A DNA stretch of 64,000 nucleotides from Spirochaetaceae bacterium (GTDB taxonomy: Bacteria; Myxococcota_A; UBA9160; UBA4427): contig JACKFD010000005.1 of the NCBI GenBank assembly GCA_020632655.1, positions 248,001-312,000 on the forward strand, read 5' to 3'. The notes under the pieces are model-generated. The model worked only from the letters and a program-made list of their open reading frames with translations. It was not told the origin of the DNA and ran no database searches. Made by a program: the position numbers and the translations under genes. Below, one piece after another: positions 1-8,698 of this stretch (within the stretch, counting starts at the first letter, position 1; each line of letters opens with the position of its first letter).

Positions 1-2
1 TC

Positions 3-1115
3 GGCGCCGACGTCGTGAAGATCGAGCCGCGCACGGGGGATCCCCTGCGTCGGATGGGGATCCAGCGCGAAGGCGCCTCGACGCAGTGGGCGCTGGTCGC
101 CCGCAACAAGCGCGCGATCACCCTCGACCTCGACCGGGCCGAGGGGCGACGCGTCTTCGGCGATCTCGTCGAGCGGGCGGACGTCGTGATCGAGAACCTG
201 ACGCCGAGCCTGCTCGAGCGTTGGGAGTGCGGCTACGAGACGCTGGCGCGGCGCAATCCGCGGCTCGTGGTCGTGAGCGTGAGCTGCTACGGGCGGGTCG
301 GGCCCTATTGCGAGCGGGCAGGGGCCGGCACCCTCGCCGAGGCCTTCGGCGGCTTCGCGCATCTGAACGGCGAGGCGGACGGGCCGCCGATGGTGCCGTC
401 GCTGCCGCTCGGCGACACGCTGGTCGGGCTGTCGGGCGTGATCGGGACGTTGATGGCGCTCTATGCGCGCGATCGGGTGACGGGGGGGAGCGGGCGGGGG
501 CAGCACGTCGACGTCGCGATGATCGATCCGATCCTGCAGCTGATGGCGCTGCCCTTCGTGGGCTGGGACGGGCAGGGACGTGGCCCCTCGCGGATGGGCA
601 GCCGCGTGGCGGGCGGCGTGCCGCGCAACCTCTACCGCGCGGCGGACGGCGATTGGCTCGCGCTCTCGGGTACGACCGACGCGCAGGTCGCCCGGGTGCT
701 CGGCGTGATCGGGCTCGACACGCCCGAGGCCCGCGCGCGCTACGGACGCTCGGAGGCACGGCTCGCCGTGGCCGACGAGCTCGACGCGCGGGTCGCGGAG
801 TGGATCGCGGCTCGACCGCGTGAGGTCGTGCTCCAGGCCTTCCATGCCGCGCGCATCCCGGTCGCGCCGGTGAACGATCTGGCGGCGATCCTCGAGGATC
901 CGCACGTTCGCGCCCGCGCGAGCCTCGTGTCGGTCGAGGATCCGACGATCGGTCCGCTCACCTTCGTCGCACCCGCGCCACGGCTGTCGGGCACGCCGGG
1001 GCGACACGCCCGGACGGGACCCGCCCTCGGCGAGCACAATCGCGAGGTCTACGCGGAGTGGCTCGGCCTCGACGACGACGCGGTCGATACGCTCGTGCGC
1101 GACGAGGTGATCTGA
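3..1115 (+). CDS. CaiB/BaiF family (class III) CoA-transferase, 5' end cut off
   Basis: Class III CoA-transferases move coenzyme A between carboxylic acids in the cytoplasm, usually to activate an acid for beta-oxidation-type breakdown. The frame is open to the window edge and begins inside the typical GADVVKIEPRTGDPLRRMG segment, so the N-terminus with the catalytic-domain start lies upstream and the visible 370 residues are a C-terminal portion. Family hallmarks follow: NKRAITLDLDRAEGR, ADVVIENLTPSLLERWE, a GRVGPY turn and a C-terminal PVAPVNDL segment. The 3' end overlaps the convergent kinase gene by 67 bp. The substrate cannot be predicted. A second member, with frameshifts, lies at 10712-11927. 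Confidence 0.92.
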   Translation, partial: GADVVKIEPRTGDPLRRMGIQREGASTQWALVARNKRAITLDLDRAEGRRVFGDLVERADVVIENLTPSLLERWECGYETLARRNPRLVVVSVSCYGRVGPYCERAGAGTLAEAFGGFAHLNGEADGPPMVPSLPLGDTLVGLSGVIGTLMALYARDRVTGGSGRGQHVDVAMIDPILQLMALPFVGWDGQGRGPSRMGSRVAGGVPRNLYRAADGDWLALSGTTDAQVARVLGVIGLDTPEARARYGRSEARLAVADELDARVAEWIAARPREVVLQAFHAARIPVAPVNDLAAILEDPHVRARASLVSVEDPTIGPLTFVAPAPRLSGTPGRHARTGPALGEHNREVYAEWLGLDDDAVDTLVRDEVI

Positions 1116-2356
1116 TCGAGCCACTCGCGGAAGCCGAGGCGCTCGACGGCGTAGGCGCTGCGGCGCGTGACGGCGCGGACGGTCTCGTCGCGCTCCGTGA
1201 GCGAGCCGAGGCCGAGGGGCACGACGCCGACCATCAGGGTCTGGAACGAGAAGGCGCGGTACTGCTCGAAGGCCTCCTCCCGACCGAGGCGGACGCCGTG
1301 GCGGGCGAGCTCCTCGAGGTAGCCGTCGATCAGCTCCGCCTCGTGCTTTTCGAGCACGTCGGGCTCCATCGAGTTGATCAGGAAATACTGCACGTCGCGC
1401 ATGCCCTTGCTCCAGTGCACGGCCTGGAAGTCGATCATGCCGACCCGGGGCCCATCCTCGGCGGGATGCTCGAAGCAGTTGCCGAGATGGCTGTCGCCGT
1501 GCACGAGGGTGAGCGGTCCCGAATACCAGGCCTCGAGTACGCGATCCCAATGTCGGATCGCGAGCCGGCAGGTCTCGCCGAGGCGCTCGGAGAGGAGGTC
1601 CGGGGCGGCGCGCAGGGCCGGCGAGATCGCGACGGCGTTGAGGGCGCGGGTCGCTTCGCGATGTTCGGGCGCCGTGAAGGTGTTGAAGCGCGCGGGCAGC
1701 AGCGCCTCGCGCCGTGCCTCGGGCCAGTCGTGGAAGGCCGCGTGCATCTCGGCGAAGCTGCGCAGCACGCGCGCTGCGCGCTCGGGCGTCGTGCCGCGGG
1801 CCATGTCGCGGTTGATGAAGAGGGTGGTACCCGGGACCTCGTGCAGGTTCTCGAGCAGCAGCACGAAGCGCCCGCCCCGGCGCACGACGGCATGGACCTT
1901 CGGCACGCGGATCGGGATGTGCCGGGCGACGCGCTCGCAGAAGGTGCACTCGAGGGGCCAGAAGCCCATCGCGTTCGCGAAGACCCGCGTGCCGAGATCG
2001 TCGCAGGGGAGCTTCGCGTAGAGCGTGCGCGGGAGCGCCGCATCGTGCTCGCCTTCGCTCGCGGCATCGAACTCGACCTCGACGAGGAAGTTGCGGCAGT
2101 TGCTGCTCTCGAAGTCGGTGCCCGGGAGGCGCGCCGCGCGCACGCGTGGCAGCCGGGGCGTCCCCTCCGGCGCGTGATCGCGCAGCAGGGCGTCGATCAC
2201 CTCGGGTCGGGCGAGGGCCTCGGGCGTGGTCGGCAGGGCCGCACCGAAGGGCTCGGCCGCCGCGTCCGCGGCGAGGCGCGCGAGAGCCCGGAGCGCGCGA
2301 CCGCCGAGCGTGAGTCCGCCGGTCGCGAGTCGCAAGCCGGATCCGAGATCGTCCAT
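1049..2356 (-). CDS. Phosphotransferase of the APH / ecdysteroid-kinase-like (CHK) superfamily
   Basis: A protein-kinase-fold small-molecule phosphotransferase of 435 residues. The Brenner-type catalytic loop is visible as LVHGDSHLGNCF (HGD at about 286-288), followed by the metal-binding aspartate in MIDFQ (about 310), in the order expected for APH and CHK kinases. An N-terminal lobe with YAKLP and a hinge-like FVLLLENL precede it. In this superfamily members phosphorylate antibiotics, choline, sugars, hydroxyacyl compounds or ecdysteroids; the companion genes (dehydrogenases, CoA-transferase, SnoaL) fit a catabolic role more than drug resistance, but that is inference. It is the last gene of a minus-strand run, 23 bp after the NUDIX gene, and its 3' end overlaps the CoA-transferase gene tail-to-tail. 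Confidence 0.85.
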   Translation of the reverse strand: MDDLGSGLRLATGGLTLGGRALRALARLAADAAAEPFGAALPTTPEALARPEVIDALLRDHAPEGTPRLPRVRAARLPGTDFESSNCRNFLVEVEFDAASEGEHDAALPRTLYAKLPCDDLGTRVFANAMGFWPLECTFCERVARHIPIRVPKVHAVVRRGGRFVLLLENLHEVPGTTLFINRDMARGTTPERAARVLRSFAEMHAAFHDWPEARREALLPARFNTFTAPEHREATRALNAVAISPALRAAPDLLSERLGETCRLAIRHWDRVLEAWYSGPLTLVHGDSHLGNCFEHPAEDGPRVGMIDFQAVHWSKGMRDVQYFLINSMEPDVLEKHEAELIDGYLEELARHGVRLGREEAFEQYRAFSFQTLMVGVVPLGLGSLTERDETVRAVTRRSAYAVERLGFREWLDQITSSRTSVSTASSSRPSHSA

Positions 2357-2379
2357 GGAGGCGCTCCCTTTCGTCGTCG

Positions 2380-2865
2380 CTAGGCGGTGTCGTCGCCGCC
2401 GGCCGCCGCATCCTCGCCCGCGTCCTCGAGCGCGTCGAGGATGCCGCGGGTGCGGAACGTGAGCTGCTCGTCGAGCGCGCGCGCGTCGAGCTCCCGGGCC
2501 GGGACGCGCACGAAGCCCTGACTCTCGCCGGGATCGGCCCGCAGCGCCGCCGCGACGACCGGGTCGATCTCGAGTCGGAAGAGATGGTGGAGCGCGCCGT
2601 CGACCCGTCGCGTGACCACCGGCAAGAGCTCCGCCTCCGCCAGCGCGGCGAGCCGCCCGGTCGTCTCCTCCTCCCGGAGCTCCCGGATCATCGCCTCGCG
2701 CGGGCTCTCCCCCGGATCGACGTGCCCACCGGGCAGCTCGAGCCGCCCGTGGCTGCGCGGGTCGTCGCTGCGCTTGCGCGAGAGCAGGACCTCGCGCTCG
2801 GCGCCGCCCACGACCTCGATGCGGATCTTGGCAACGGCGTCGCGGGCGTCGGGATCCCGGCTCAT
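2380..2865 (-). CDS. NUDIX hydrolase
   Basis: A 161-residue NUDIX protein that would hydrolyse a nucleoside diphosphate linked to another group; substrate unknown. The NUDIX box runs from GGHVDPGESPREA into MIRELREEETTG: the REL-x-EE metal-binding core is intact, but the glycine that normally follows EE-x is threonine. The ATG at 2865 was chosen because it forms an ATGA overlap with the stop of the upstream aldo/keto-reductase gene, which implies translational coupling; the open frame upstream of it is arginine-rich antisense sequence. The tail is acidic and alanine-rich. Likely co-transcribed with the membrane reductase homologue and the kinase downstream. Confidence 0.88.
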   Translation of the reverse strand: MSRDPDARDAVAKIRIEVVGGAEREVLLSRKRSDDPRSHGRLELPGGHVDPGESPREAMIRELREEETTGRLAALAEAELLPVVTRRVDGALHHLFRLEIDPVVAAALRADPGESQGFVRVPARELDARALDEQLTFRTRGILDALEDAGEDAAAGGDDTA

Positions 2866-4052
2866 CCGCGGCCCGAGACGAAGAGCAGCTCGTCGAGGGC
2901 TTCGGGTCGTCCGATTCGGACGACGACGCTCGCGACGCCGGGATTCGCGAGCACCAGGTCGAGGGCCGCCTGTGCGAAGGACTCGCTCCCGCCCGGCCTC
3001 CAATCCGGCAGTGCGCCGATCGCGCCGGTCAGCGGATCGCTCGCGAGGACGCCCACGTCGAGGGCCGCCGCGCGGGCGATGCGTTCGGGCAGCTCGGGCC
3101 ACGCGCCCGGATGATGCGCGAGGGTCAGCACGTCGAAGCGATCGCTCTCGAGCGCGCCGTGGGCGACGAGCTCGAGGTTCGGGGCGTCGGTCGCGACGCC
3201 GAGGAAGCGGACCTTGCCCTGCTCGCGAAGGCGCACGAAGGCCTCGTGCACGCGCGGGTCGAGCAGCCGCTCGATCGAGTTGCAGCCGTGGATCTGCACG
3301 AGGTCGACGCGCTCGGTTCCGAGTCGGCGCAGACTCTCCTCGACGGCCGCCATGTATTCCTCGGGCCTCGAGCCCGCCGGCAGGTGACCTTCGGCGAGAC
3401 AGAAGCCCGTCGACACGAAGAGTGCGTCGCGTCGTCCCGCCATCGCGCGCCCGAGCCCGATCTGTGCGCGTCCGCCGTCACCGTCCGGCCAGGTCACGAA
3501 CGCGTCCACGCCGCGCGCGATCGCTTCCCGCGCGATCGCCTCGGCGAGGGGCTCGTCCGTGCCCGGGGCGAAGGCGAGCGAGACGTCCGAGACGCGGCAG
3601 TCCGTGCGACCGAGGCGCCTCTGCGCGGCGATGCGCGAGCCGGCCCAGGCGGCGGGCGGTACGGCGGGAGACGCCGGCGGTCGGGCGCGCCGGATGCGGT
3701 CGAGCGTGATCGTCTTCCAGCGTCGGTTCGGGACGAGCGTCGCCGCACCGGTCGCGAGCACGCCGCCCGCGAGACCGAGCAGTCCGAGCAGGAAGCGCCG
3801 GCGGGCGGGCATGACGTGCGGCGCCGCGGCCGCGTTCGTCGAAGCCGCCTCCGCGCGCCCGAGGCCGGCGGCCCAGCGGATCGTCAGCACGACACTCACG
3901 AGGGCGACGATCGCCGAGGCGAGCATCAGTCCGGTCTCGCCGCGGCTCGCGATCTGTCCCTCGATCCGCCGGCCGAGGTAGCCGGCGAAGATGCCGGAGG
4001 CGAGGATCGTCGTCGCCACCCAGGCGACGAAGGCGGTGGCACCACGGCCCAT
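2862..4052 (-). CDS. Aldo/keto reductase-like protein with N-terminal membrane segments
   Basis: 396 residues. Two hydrophobic segments (about 8-26 and 42-62) are followed by an arginine-rich linker, a third hydrophobic stretch (about 86-110) and then an aldo/keto-reductase-like barrel. Family features remain: SLRRLGTERVDLVQIHG, the GKVRFLGVATDAPN strand and a C-terminal NPGVASVVVRIG. However the catalytic tyrosine region (normally an S-E-x-Y-G context) reads TWPDGDGGRAQIGLG and the usual T-K after the next strand reads VSTGF, so the active-site Tyr and Lys appear to be missing while the QIHG histidine is kept. It may be a membrane-anchored, catalytically altered or dead homologue. It starts 27 bp after the SnoaL gene and overlaps the NUDIX gene by 4 bp. 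Confidence 0.8.
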   Translation of the reverse strand: MGRGATAFVAWVATTILASGIFAGYLGRRIEGQIASRGETGLMLASAIVALVSVVLTIRWAAGLGRAEAASTNAAAAPHVMPARRRFLLGLLGLAGGVLATGAATLVPNRRWKTITLDRIRRARPPASPAVPPAAWAGSRIAAQRRLGRTDCRVSDVSLAFAPGTDEPLAEAIAREAIARGVDAFVTWPDGDGGRAQIGLGRAMAGRRDALFVSTGFCLAEGHLPAGSRPEEYMAAVEESLRRLGTERVDLVQIHGCNSIERLLDPRVHEAFVRLREQGKVRFLGVATDAPNLELVAHGALESDRFDVLTLAHHPGAWPELPERIARAAALDVGVLASDPLTGAIGALPDWRPGGSESFAQAALDLVLANPGVASVVVRIGRPEALDELLFVSGRG

Positions 4053-4079
4053 CGAGCGTCCTCGTTCCTTTCTCTCCCG

Positions 4080-4628
4080 TCAGACGTTGGGCGGAAGCGT
4101 CGCCTCTTCCTCGGCGGTCAGCTTGCGCACGCGGTCGACCGTGAGGGCGCCGTCGCTGTAGGTGTCCTCGCCCGTGCACACGCCGTCCTCGTCGTAGTGG
4201 AAGATGGCGGCCGTGCGATAGGAATAGACGTACTTCGCCTTCGGGTCGTCGACGGCGTGGCCCATCGCGACGAGCGCCTCGCCCGGGAAGACGATGTGCA
4301 TGTCGCCTTCGTGGAAGAGGGCGTGGTCGGCGACGATGAAGCGGTCGACGTCGTAGCGGAGCTTGTTGTAGCCGAGGTCGAAGATCGTCCGGTAGAAGCC
4401 GCGCACGGCCTCACCGCCCTTCGGGCCCGTGTCGCCGAGGCCCATGCCGTAGAAGTGGTACTGGGGGTCGGCATGCTGCGTGTTCATGATCGCGTCGACG
4501 TCGCCGGCGATCTCGGCGAGCAGGTGCTCGCGGAAGTTCTGGAGGATCGCGACGTGACGGGGATTGGTCGTCTTCGCGATGTACTCGTCGAGGGGCTTGA
4601 GGGTCTGCTGGGGGTCGAAGTCGATCAT
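4080..4628 (-). CDS. SnoaL-like / NTF2-fold protein
   Basis: 182 residues of the SnoaL/NTF2-like type, a cone-shaped alpha+beta fold used by small cyclases, isomerases, hydrolases and dehydratases or as a ligand-binding domain. The pattern is an N-terminal helix (RHVAILQNFREHLLAEIAGD), then VDAIMNT, a VRGFYRTIF helix and alternating strands ending in YVYSYRTAAIFHYDEDGVC. The ATG at 4628 opens the conserved region; the longer open frame upstream is low-complexity and proline/arginine-rich. It sits between the Zn alcohol dehydrogenase (216 bp gap with a tandem repeat) and the membrane reductase homologue. The exact reaction cannot be assigned. Confidence 0.8.
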   Translation of the reverse strand: MIDFDPQQTLKPLDEYIAKTTNPRHVAILQNFREHLLAEIAGDVDAIMNTQHADPQYHFYGMGLGDTGPKGGEAVRGFYRTIFDLGYNKLRYDVDRFIVADHALFHEGDMHIVFPGEALVAMGHAVDDPKAKYVYSYRTAAIFHYDEDGVCTGEDTYSDGALTVDRVRKLTAEEEATLPPNV

Positions 4629-4767
4629 CGTGGGACTCCTGGCGTCGAAGGGGCCGCGTCTCCCTGCGGCGGGCGCGGAGGGCGGAGGTCGAGGGTAGGC
4701 GGCCCGATCGCGCCGCGCCGCCCGGTCCGACACGCGACGACCGACCGAGGGAGCCGCCTCGTGCGGG

Positions 4768-4881
4768 CTCAGGGCGGCACGACCGTCCGCACGGCCTCGC
4801 CCCGACTCAGGGTAGGACGACCGTCCGCACGGCCTCGCCCCGACTCAGGGTAGGACGACCGTCCGCACCGCCTCGCCCCGG
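4768..4881. repeat. Three tandem 38-bp repeats made from the 3' end of the alcohol dehydrogenase gene
   Basis: Three head-to-tail copies with a 38-bp period: 4768-4805, 4806-4843 and 4844-4881. The third copy is the genuine end of the alcohol dehydrogenase reading frame (stop codon at 4845-4847). The middle copy differs from it at two positions (CGG for CCG, GA for GG at the end), and the first copy differs mainly where GGTAGG is replaced by GGCGGC. Since 38 is not a multiple of 3, the extra copies lie downstream of the stop and outside the frame. This looks like slippage or unequal duplication of the gene terminus. Confidence 0.93.
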
Positions 4882-5945
4882 CGCAGCGAGTCGAAGGCCT
4901 CGTTCACCCGCGCGAGCGGGATGCGGGTCGCGACGAGGCGCTCGAGGTCGAGGCGGCCCTGCTGGTAGAAGCGCATGATGCGCGGGATGTCGCGGGCGGG
5001 GATGTTGCCGCCGCCGGTGCAGCCGAGCAGCCGGCGGTCGGCGAAGAGCTGGCGGCTGTCGATCGTGATCGTCGAGCCGGGGGGCGGTGCGCCCACCATG
5101 ACGGCCGTGCCGCCGATCCGCGTCGCCTCGAAGGCCTCGCGCACGAGCGGCGTGTGACCGACGACCTCGAAGGCGTAGTCGACGCCGCGGGGCAGGCGGG
5201 CGCGGATCGCCTCCGCCGCGCTCTCGCCCGGGGCGACGAGGACGCCGTCGGTCGCGCCGAGGTCCGCGGCGAGATCGAGCTTGCCGGGCTGGGTGTCGAC
5301 GGCGAGGATGCGCGCCGCGCCGGCGATGCGCGCGCCCTGGATCACGTTGAGCCCGACGCCGCCGCAGCCGATCACGGCCACGCTCGAGCCCGGGGCCACG
5401 CGGGCGATGTTGAGGGCCGCGCCGATCCCGGTCGTGACGCCGCAGCCCGCGAGGCAGGCGAGGTCGAGGGGGATGTCGCGGTCGATCTTCACGAGCTGCG
5501 CCTCGCGCACGACCGAGAGCTCGGCGAGGGAGCCCGACCCGACCATCGGCGCGATCGGCTCGCCGCGCAGACGAAGCCGCGTCGAGCCGTCGGGCATGCG
5601 GCCGTACATGTTGTGCGTGCGCGTCTCGCTCCAGCAATTCGGGATGTCGCCCGCGCGGCAGTCGTCGCAGGTGCCGCAGGGTCCGTAGAGCGCGATCACG
5701 ACGGGGTCGCCCTGGGCGAGGCCCGTCACGCCGGGGCCGACCTCCTCGACGATGCCCGCGCCTTCGTGGCCGAGGACGAGGGGCGGCTTCGAGACGGGGC
5801 TCTCGCCCTCCTGCGCGTGCAGGTCCGAGCGGCAGACGCCCGAGGCGGCGATCCGGACGAGGACCTCGCCCTGGCGGGGGGCCTCGACGTCGACGTCCTC
5901 GACGACGAGCGGGGTGTTCTTCTCGTGCAGGACGGCGGCGCGCAT
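4845..5945 (-). CDS. Zinc-dependent alcohol dehydrogenase (MDR superfamily, class III-like)
   Basis: 366 residues, full length for a long-chain zinc alcohol dehydrogenase oxidising a primary alcohol or thiol adduct with NAD. Catalytic zinc ligands are C38 (GVCRSDLH), H60-E61 (GHEGAG) and C168 (LAGCGV); the structural zinc loop has four cysteines at 90, 93, 96 and 104. The Rossmann motif GCGGVG is at 193-198, followed by the expected acidic residue in AVDTQ. The start at 5945 gives the standard N-terminus. It is divergent from the amidohydrolase gene (126 bp apart), a plausible shared promoter region, and heads a minus-strand run of five genes. Its terminal 38 bp are tandemly repeated downstream. 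Confidence 0.95.
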   Translation of the reverse strand: MRAAVLHEKNTPLVVEDVDVEAPRQGEVLVRIAASGVCRSDLHAQEGESPVSKPPLVLGHEGAGIVEEVGPGVTGLAQGDPVVIALYGPCGTCDDCRAGDIPNCWSETRTHNMYGRMPDGSTRLRLRGEPIAPMVGSGSLAELSVVREAQLVKIDRDIPLDLACLAGCGVTTGIGAALNIARVAPGSSVAVIGCGGVGLNVIQGARIAGAARILAVDTQPGKLDLAADLGATDGVLVAPGESAAEAIRARLPRGVDYAFEVVGHTPLVREAFEATRIGGTAVMVGAPPPGSTITIDSRQLFADRRLLGCTGGGNIPARDIPRIMRFYQQGRLDLERLVATRIPLARVNEAFDSLRRGEAVRTVVLP

Positions 5946-6071
5946 GGGATCCCTCCGCTCGCTCGGGGTGGCGCAGAGCCTATCCCAGCCCGGGGGCCCG
6001 AGCGCCCGGTCGACCCCCCGCGTGCCGCGCATTAGCATCGACGGGCCCCATGCCGGGTCGAGGAGCCTCCC

Positions 6072-7196
6072 ATGAGCGACGTCGTCATCTCCGCCGACAA
6101 CCACGTCAACGAGCCGCCCCACGTCTTCGATCGCGTCCCCGCGTCGATGCGCGATCGGGCGCCGAAGATGAGGCGCGGCGCCGACGGGGGCGACGGCTGG
6201 AGCTTCGACGGCGGACCGCCCAAGCGCACCTTCGGCATCGAGGCGATGGCCGGGCGGGCGAAGGACGACTACAAGCTCGACGGGCTGCGCTGGGACGAGA
6301 TCATGAAGGGCAACTACGACGGCGCGGCGCATCTCGCCGACATGGAGCTCGACGGTGTCGCCGGCGGCTGCGTCGTCTACCCGAACCAGGCGATCTTCAC
6401 CTACATGACGCCCGACCGGGAGCTCGCCGTCGCCTGCATGCGCAGCTACAACGACTGGCTCCTCGAGGAGTTCCAGGCCGCCGACCCGAAGCGCATCGTC
6501 GGCCTCGCGCTCTTGCCGACCGACGACGGCATGGACACGACCCTGGCCGAGCTCGAGCGCTGCGTCGCGAAGGGGGCACGCGGCGCCTTCATCCCGGGCA
6601 TGCCGAAGCGGCCCTACAATCACGCCTACTACGAGCCGCTCTGGAAGGCCGCCGCCGACGCCGGGATTCCGCTCAGCATCCATCGCACCTTCGGCGGCGC
6701 GCCGCCGGACCAGGACTGGGACGAGCTCGTCGAGCAGAAGGTGAGCGTGCCCGGGATCGCGACCCGCTTCTTCTCCGCCGTCCGCCCGCTCACCTACATG
6801 ATCTTCGCGGGCATCTTCCAGCGACATCCGGGTCTTCGCTTCGTCGCCGCGGAGGTGAACTTCGGCTGGATCCCCTTCTGGATGCAGACCATGGACCAGG
6901 AGTGGGAGACCCAGAAGGCCTGGTCGCCGGATCCGCTCGAGACGCCGCCCTCGTCCTTCGTCGGCGAGAACGTCTTCACGACCAGCCTCGACGACCACGT
7001 CGGCTACGACCTGATCCGCGCGGGCTCGCCGCGGCTTTCGCGGGCGACCATGTACTCGACGGACTACCCGCATAGCGTGACGCTCTGGCCCGACTCGAAG
7101 GAGCACGTGGCGAAGCTGACGCGGGGGCTCTCGCCCGGGGACAAGCACGCCGTGCTCGCGGGCAATGCCGCGCGGGTCTACGGGTTCGAGGTCTGA
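6072..7196 (+). CDS. Amidohydrolase 2 family metal-dependent hydrolase
   Basis: 374 residues of the amidohydrolase-2 (ACMSD-like TIM barrel) family, hydrolases and decarboxylases with a bound divalent metal. The first-strand metal motif appears as SADNHVNEP (D9-x-H11-xx-E14), a barrel histidine in SIHRTFGG, and the late aspartate in STDYPHSVTLWP, which is the typical end motif of this group. Such proteins are common in aromatic and gamma-resorcylate-type degradation. It is followed after 5 bp by the aldehyde dehydrogenase, so the two almost certainly form an operon: release of a product by hydrolysis or decarboxylation and then oxidation of an aldehyde. The substrate is unknown. Confidence 0.93.
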   Translation: MSDVVISADNHVNEPPHVFDRVPASMRDRAPKMRRGADGGDGWSFDGGPPKRTFGIEAMAGRAKDDYKLDGLRWDEIMKGNYDGAAHLADMELDGVAGGCVVYPNQAIFTYMTPDRELAVACMRSYNDWLLEEFQAADPKRIVGLALLPTDDGMDTTLAELERCVAKGARGAFIPGMPKRPYNHAYYEPLWKAAADAGIPLSIHRTFGGAPPDQDWDELVEQKVSVPGIATRFFSAVRPLTYMIFAGIFQRHPGLRFVAAEVNFGWIPFWMQTMDQEWETQKAWSPDPLETPPSSFVGENVFTTSLDDHVGYDLIRAGSPRLSRATMYSTDYPHSVTLWPDSKEHVAKLTRGLSPGDKHAVLAGNAARVYGFEV

Positions 7197-7201
7197 TCGC
7201 G

Positions 7202-8698
7202 ATGGCGGGGCTCTTGCACGGGGATCGGATCGGGAACTGGATCGACGGTCGGCGGGTCGACCCGGCGAACGGCGAGTGGCTCGAGAGCGTGGATCCCTCG
7301 GTCGGGAAGGCCTGGATCCGGGTGCCGGGGGGCGATGCGCAGGACGTCGACCACGCGGTCGCGGCGGCGAAGGCGGCCTTCTCGGGGTCCTGGCGCTCGA
7401 TGCCGGCGACCCAGCGGGCGGGGCTCCTGCGCGCGGCCGCAGTCGAGATCGGGAAGCACGCCGAGGAGCTCGCGACGATCGAATGCCGCGACAACGGCAA
7501 GCCCCTCGCCGAGGCGATCGCCGGCGACCTGCCCTCGGTCGTCGAGATGATGAACTATTGGGCCGGGGCCGCGGACAAGATCCACGGCGAGACGATCGAG
7601 ATCGGCCCCACGTCCCACAACTTCGTGCGCCACGAGCCCCTCGGCGTCGTCGGCATCATCGTCCCCTGGAACTCCCCGCTCGCGATCCTCGCCGCGAAGG
7701 TCGGTGCAGCCCTCGCGGCGGGCAACTGCGTCGTGCTGAAGCCGGCGGAGCAGGCGGCGGCGTCGATCCTGACGATCGCGGCGTGCTTCGACGCGGCGGG
7801 CTTTCCGCACGGCGTCGTGAACGTCGTGTCGGGGCTCGGCGAGGTCGTGGGGGACGCACTCGTGCGGCATCCGGACGTGCGCAAGATCGCGATGACCGGT
7901 TCGACCGAGACCGCGCGTCGGATCAGCGAGCGCGCGGCGCCGACCCTCAAGCAGCTCGCCTTCGAGCTCGGCGGCAAGTCGCCCAACATCGTCTTCGCCG
8001 ACGCGGATCTCGAGCTCGCCGTGCCCGGCGCGAGCACGAGCGCCGTCTTCACGGGCGGCGCCGGCCAGACCTGCGTCGCCGGGTCCCGGCTGCTCGTCCA
8101 TGCCTCGATCTACGACGACTTCCTCGAGCGTGTCGAGCGGCACGTCGCGAAGCACGTGCGCCTCGGCAACGCCCTCGATCGCCAGACCACGATGGGTCCG
8201 ATCGCGTTTGCGGCGCAGTACGAGAAGGTGAAGTCCTACGTCGAGCTCGGTCGCAAGGAAGGCGCGGAGATCGCCTTCGGCGGTCGCTTCGGGCCGGAGA
8301 ACTTCGACGGGCGAGAGGAAGCGGAGGCCCTCGCCGGGGGCTACTTCGTCTCGCCCACGCTCTTCCGCGGCGCGACGAACGACATGCGTGTGTGTCGCGA
8401 GGAGATCTTCGGCCCCGTCACCTGCGCGATCCCCTTCCACGACGACGACGAGGCCCTCGCGATCGCGAACGACACGCATTACGGCCTGGCTGCCGGCGTC
8501 TGGACCCGAGACCTCAAGCGCGCCCATCGCTTCGTGCGCGACCTCGAGGCCGGCGCCGTCTGGGTGAACGCCTATCGCCGCATCCACTGGGCCGCGCCCT
8601 TCGGCGGTTACAAGGAGTCGGGCTACGGCCGGGACTCGGGGCTCGAGAGCCTGCGCGGCTACCAACAGACGAAGACGGCCTGGATCGACCTCAGCTGA
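7202..8698 (+). CDS. NAD(P)-dependent aldehyde dehydrogenase
   Basis: 498 residues, the normal size. All catalytic residues are visible: N157 in PWNSP, K180 in VVLKPAE, E255 in FELGGKSPN and the nucleophile C291 in GAGQTCVAGSRL, plus the C-terminal EIFGPV motif and the PFGGYKESGYGRD segment. It oxidises an aldehyde to an acid in the cytoplasm and is closest in style to the broad betaine/aromatic-aldehyde group. The ATG at 7202 lies 5 bp after the amidohydrolase stop, indicating an operon. The final 8 bp overlap the stop of the convergent TauD gene. Confidence 0.96.
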   Translation: MAGLLHGDRIGNWIDGRRVDPANGEWLESVDPSVGKAWIRVPGGDAQDVDHAVAAAKAAFSGSWRSMPATQRAGLLRAAAVEIGKHAEELATIECRDNGKPLAEAIAGDLPSVVEMMNYWAGAADKIHGETIEIGPTSHNFVRHEPLGVVGIIVPWNSPLAILAAKVGAALAAGNCVVLKPAEQAAASILTIAACFDAAGFPHGVVNVVSGLGEVVGDALVRHPDVRKIAMTGSTETARRISERAAPTLKQLAFELGGKSPNIVFADADLELAVPGASTSAVFTGGAGQTCVAGSRLLVHASIYDDFLERVERHVAKHVRLGNALDRQTTMGPIAFAAQYEKVKSYVELGRKEGAEIAFGGRFGPENFDGREEAEALAGGYFVSPTLFRGATNDMRVCREEIFGPVTCAIPFHDDDEALAIANDTHYGLAAGVWTRDLKRAHRFVRDLEAGAVWVNAYRRIHWAAPFGGYKESGYGRDSGLESLRGYQQTKTAWIDLS

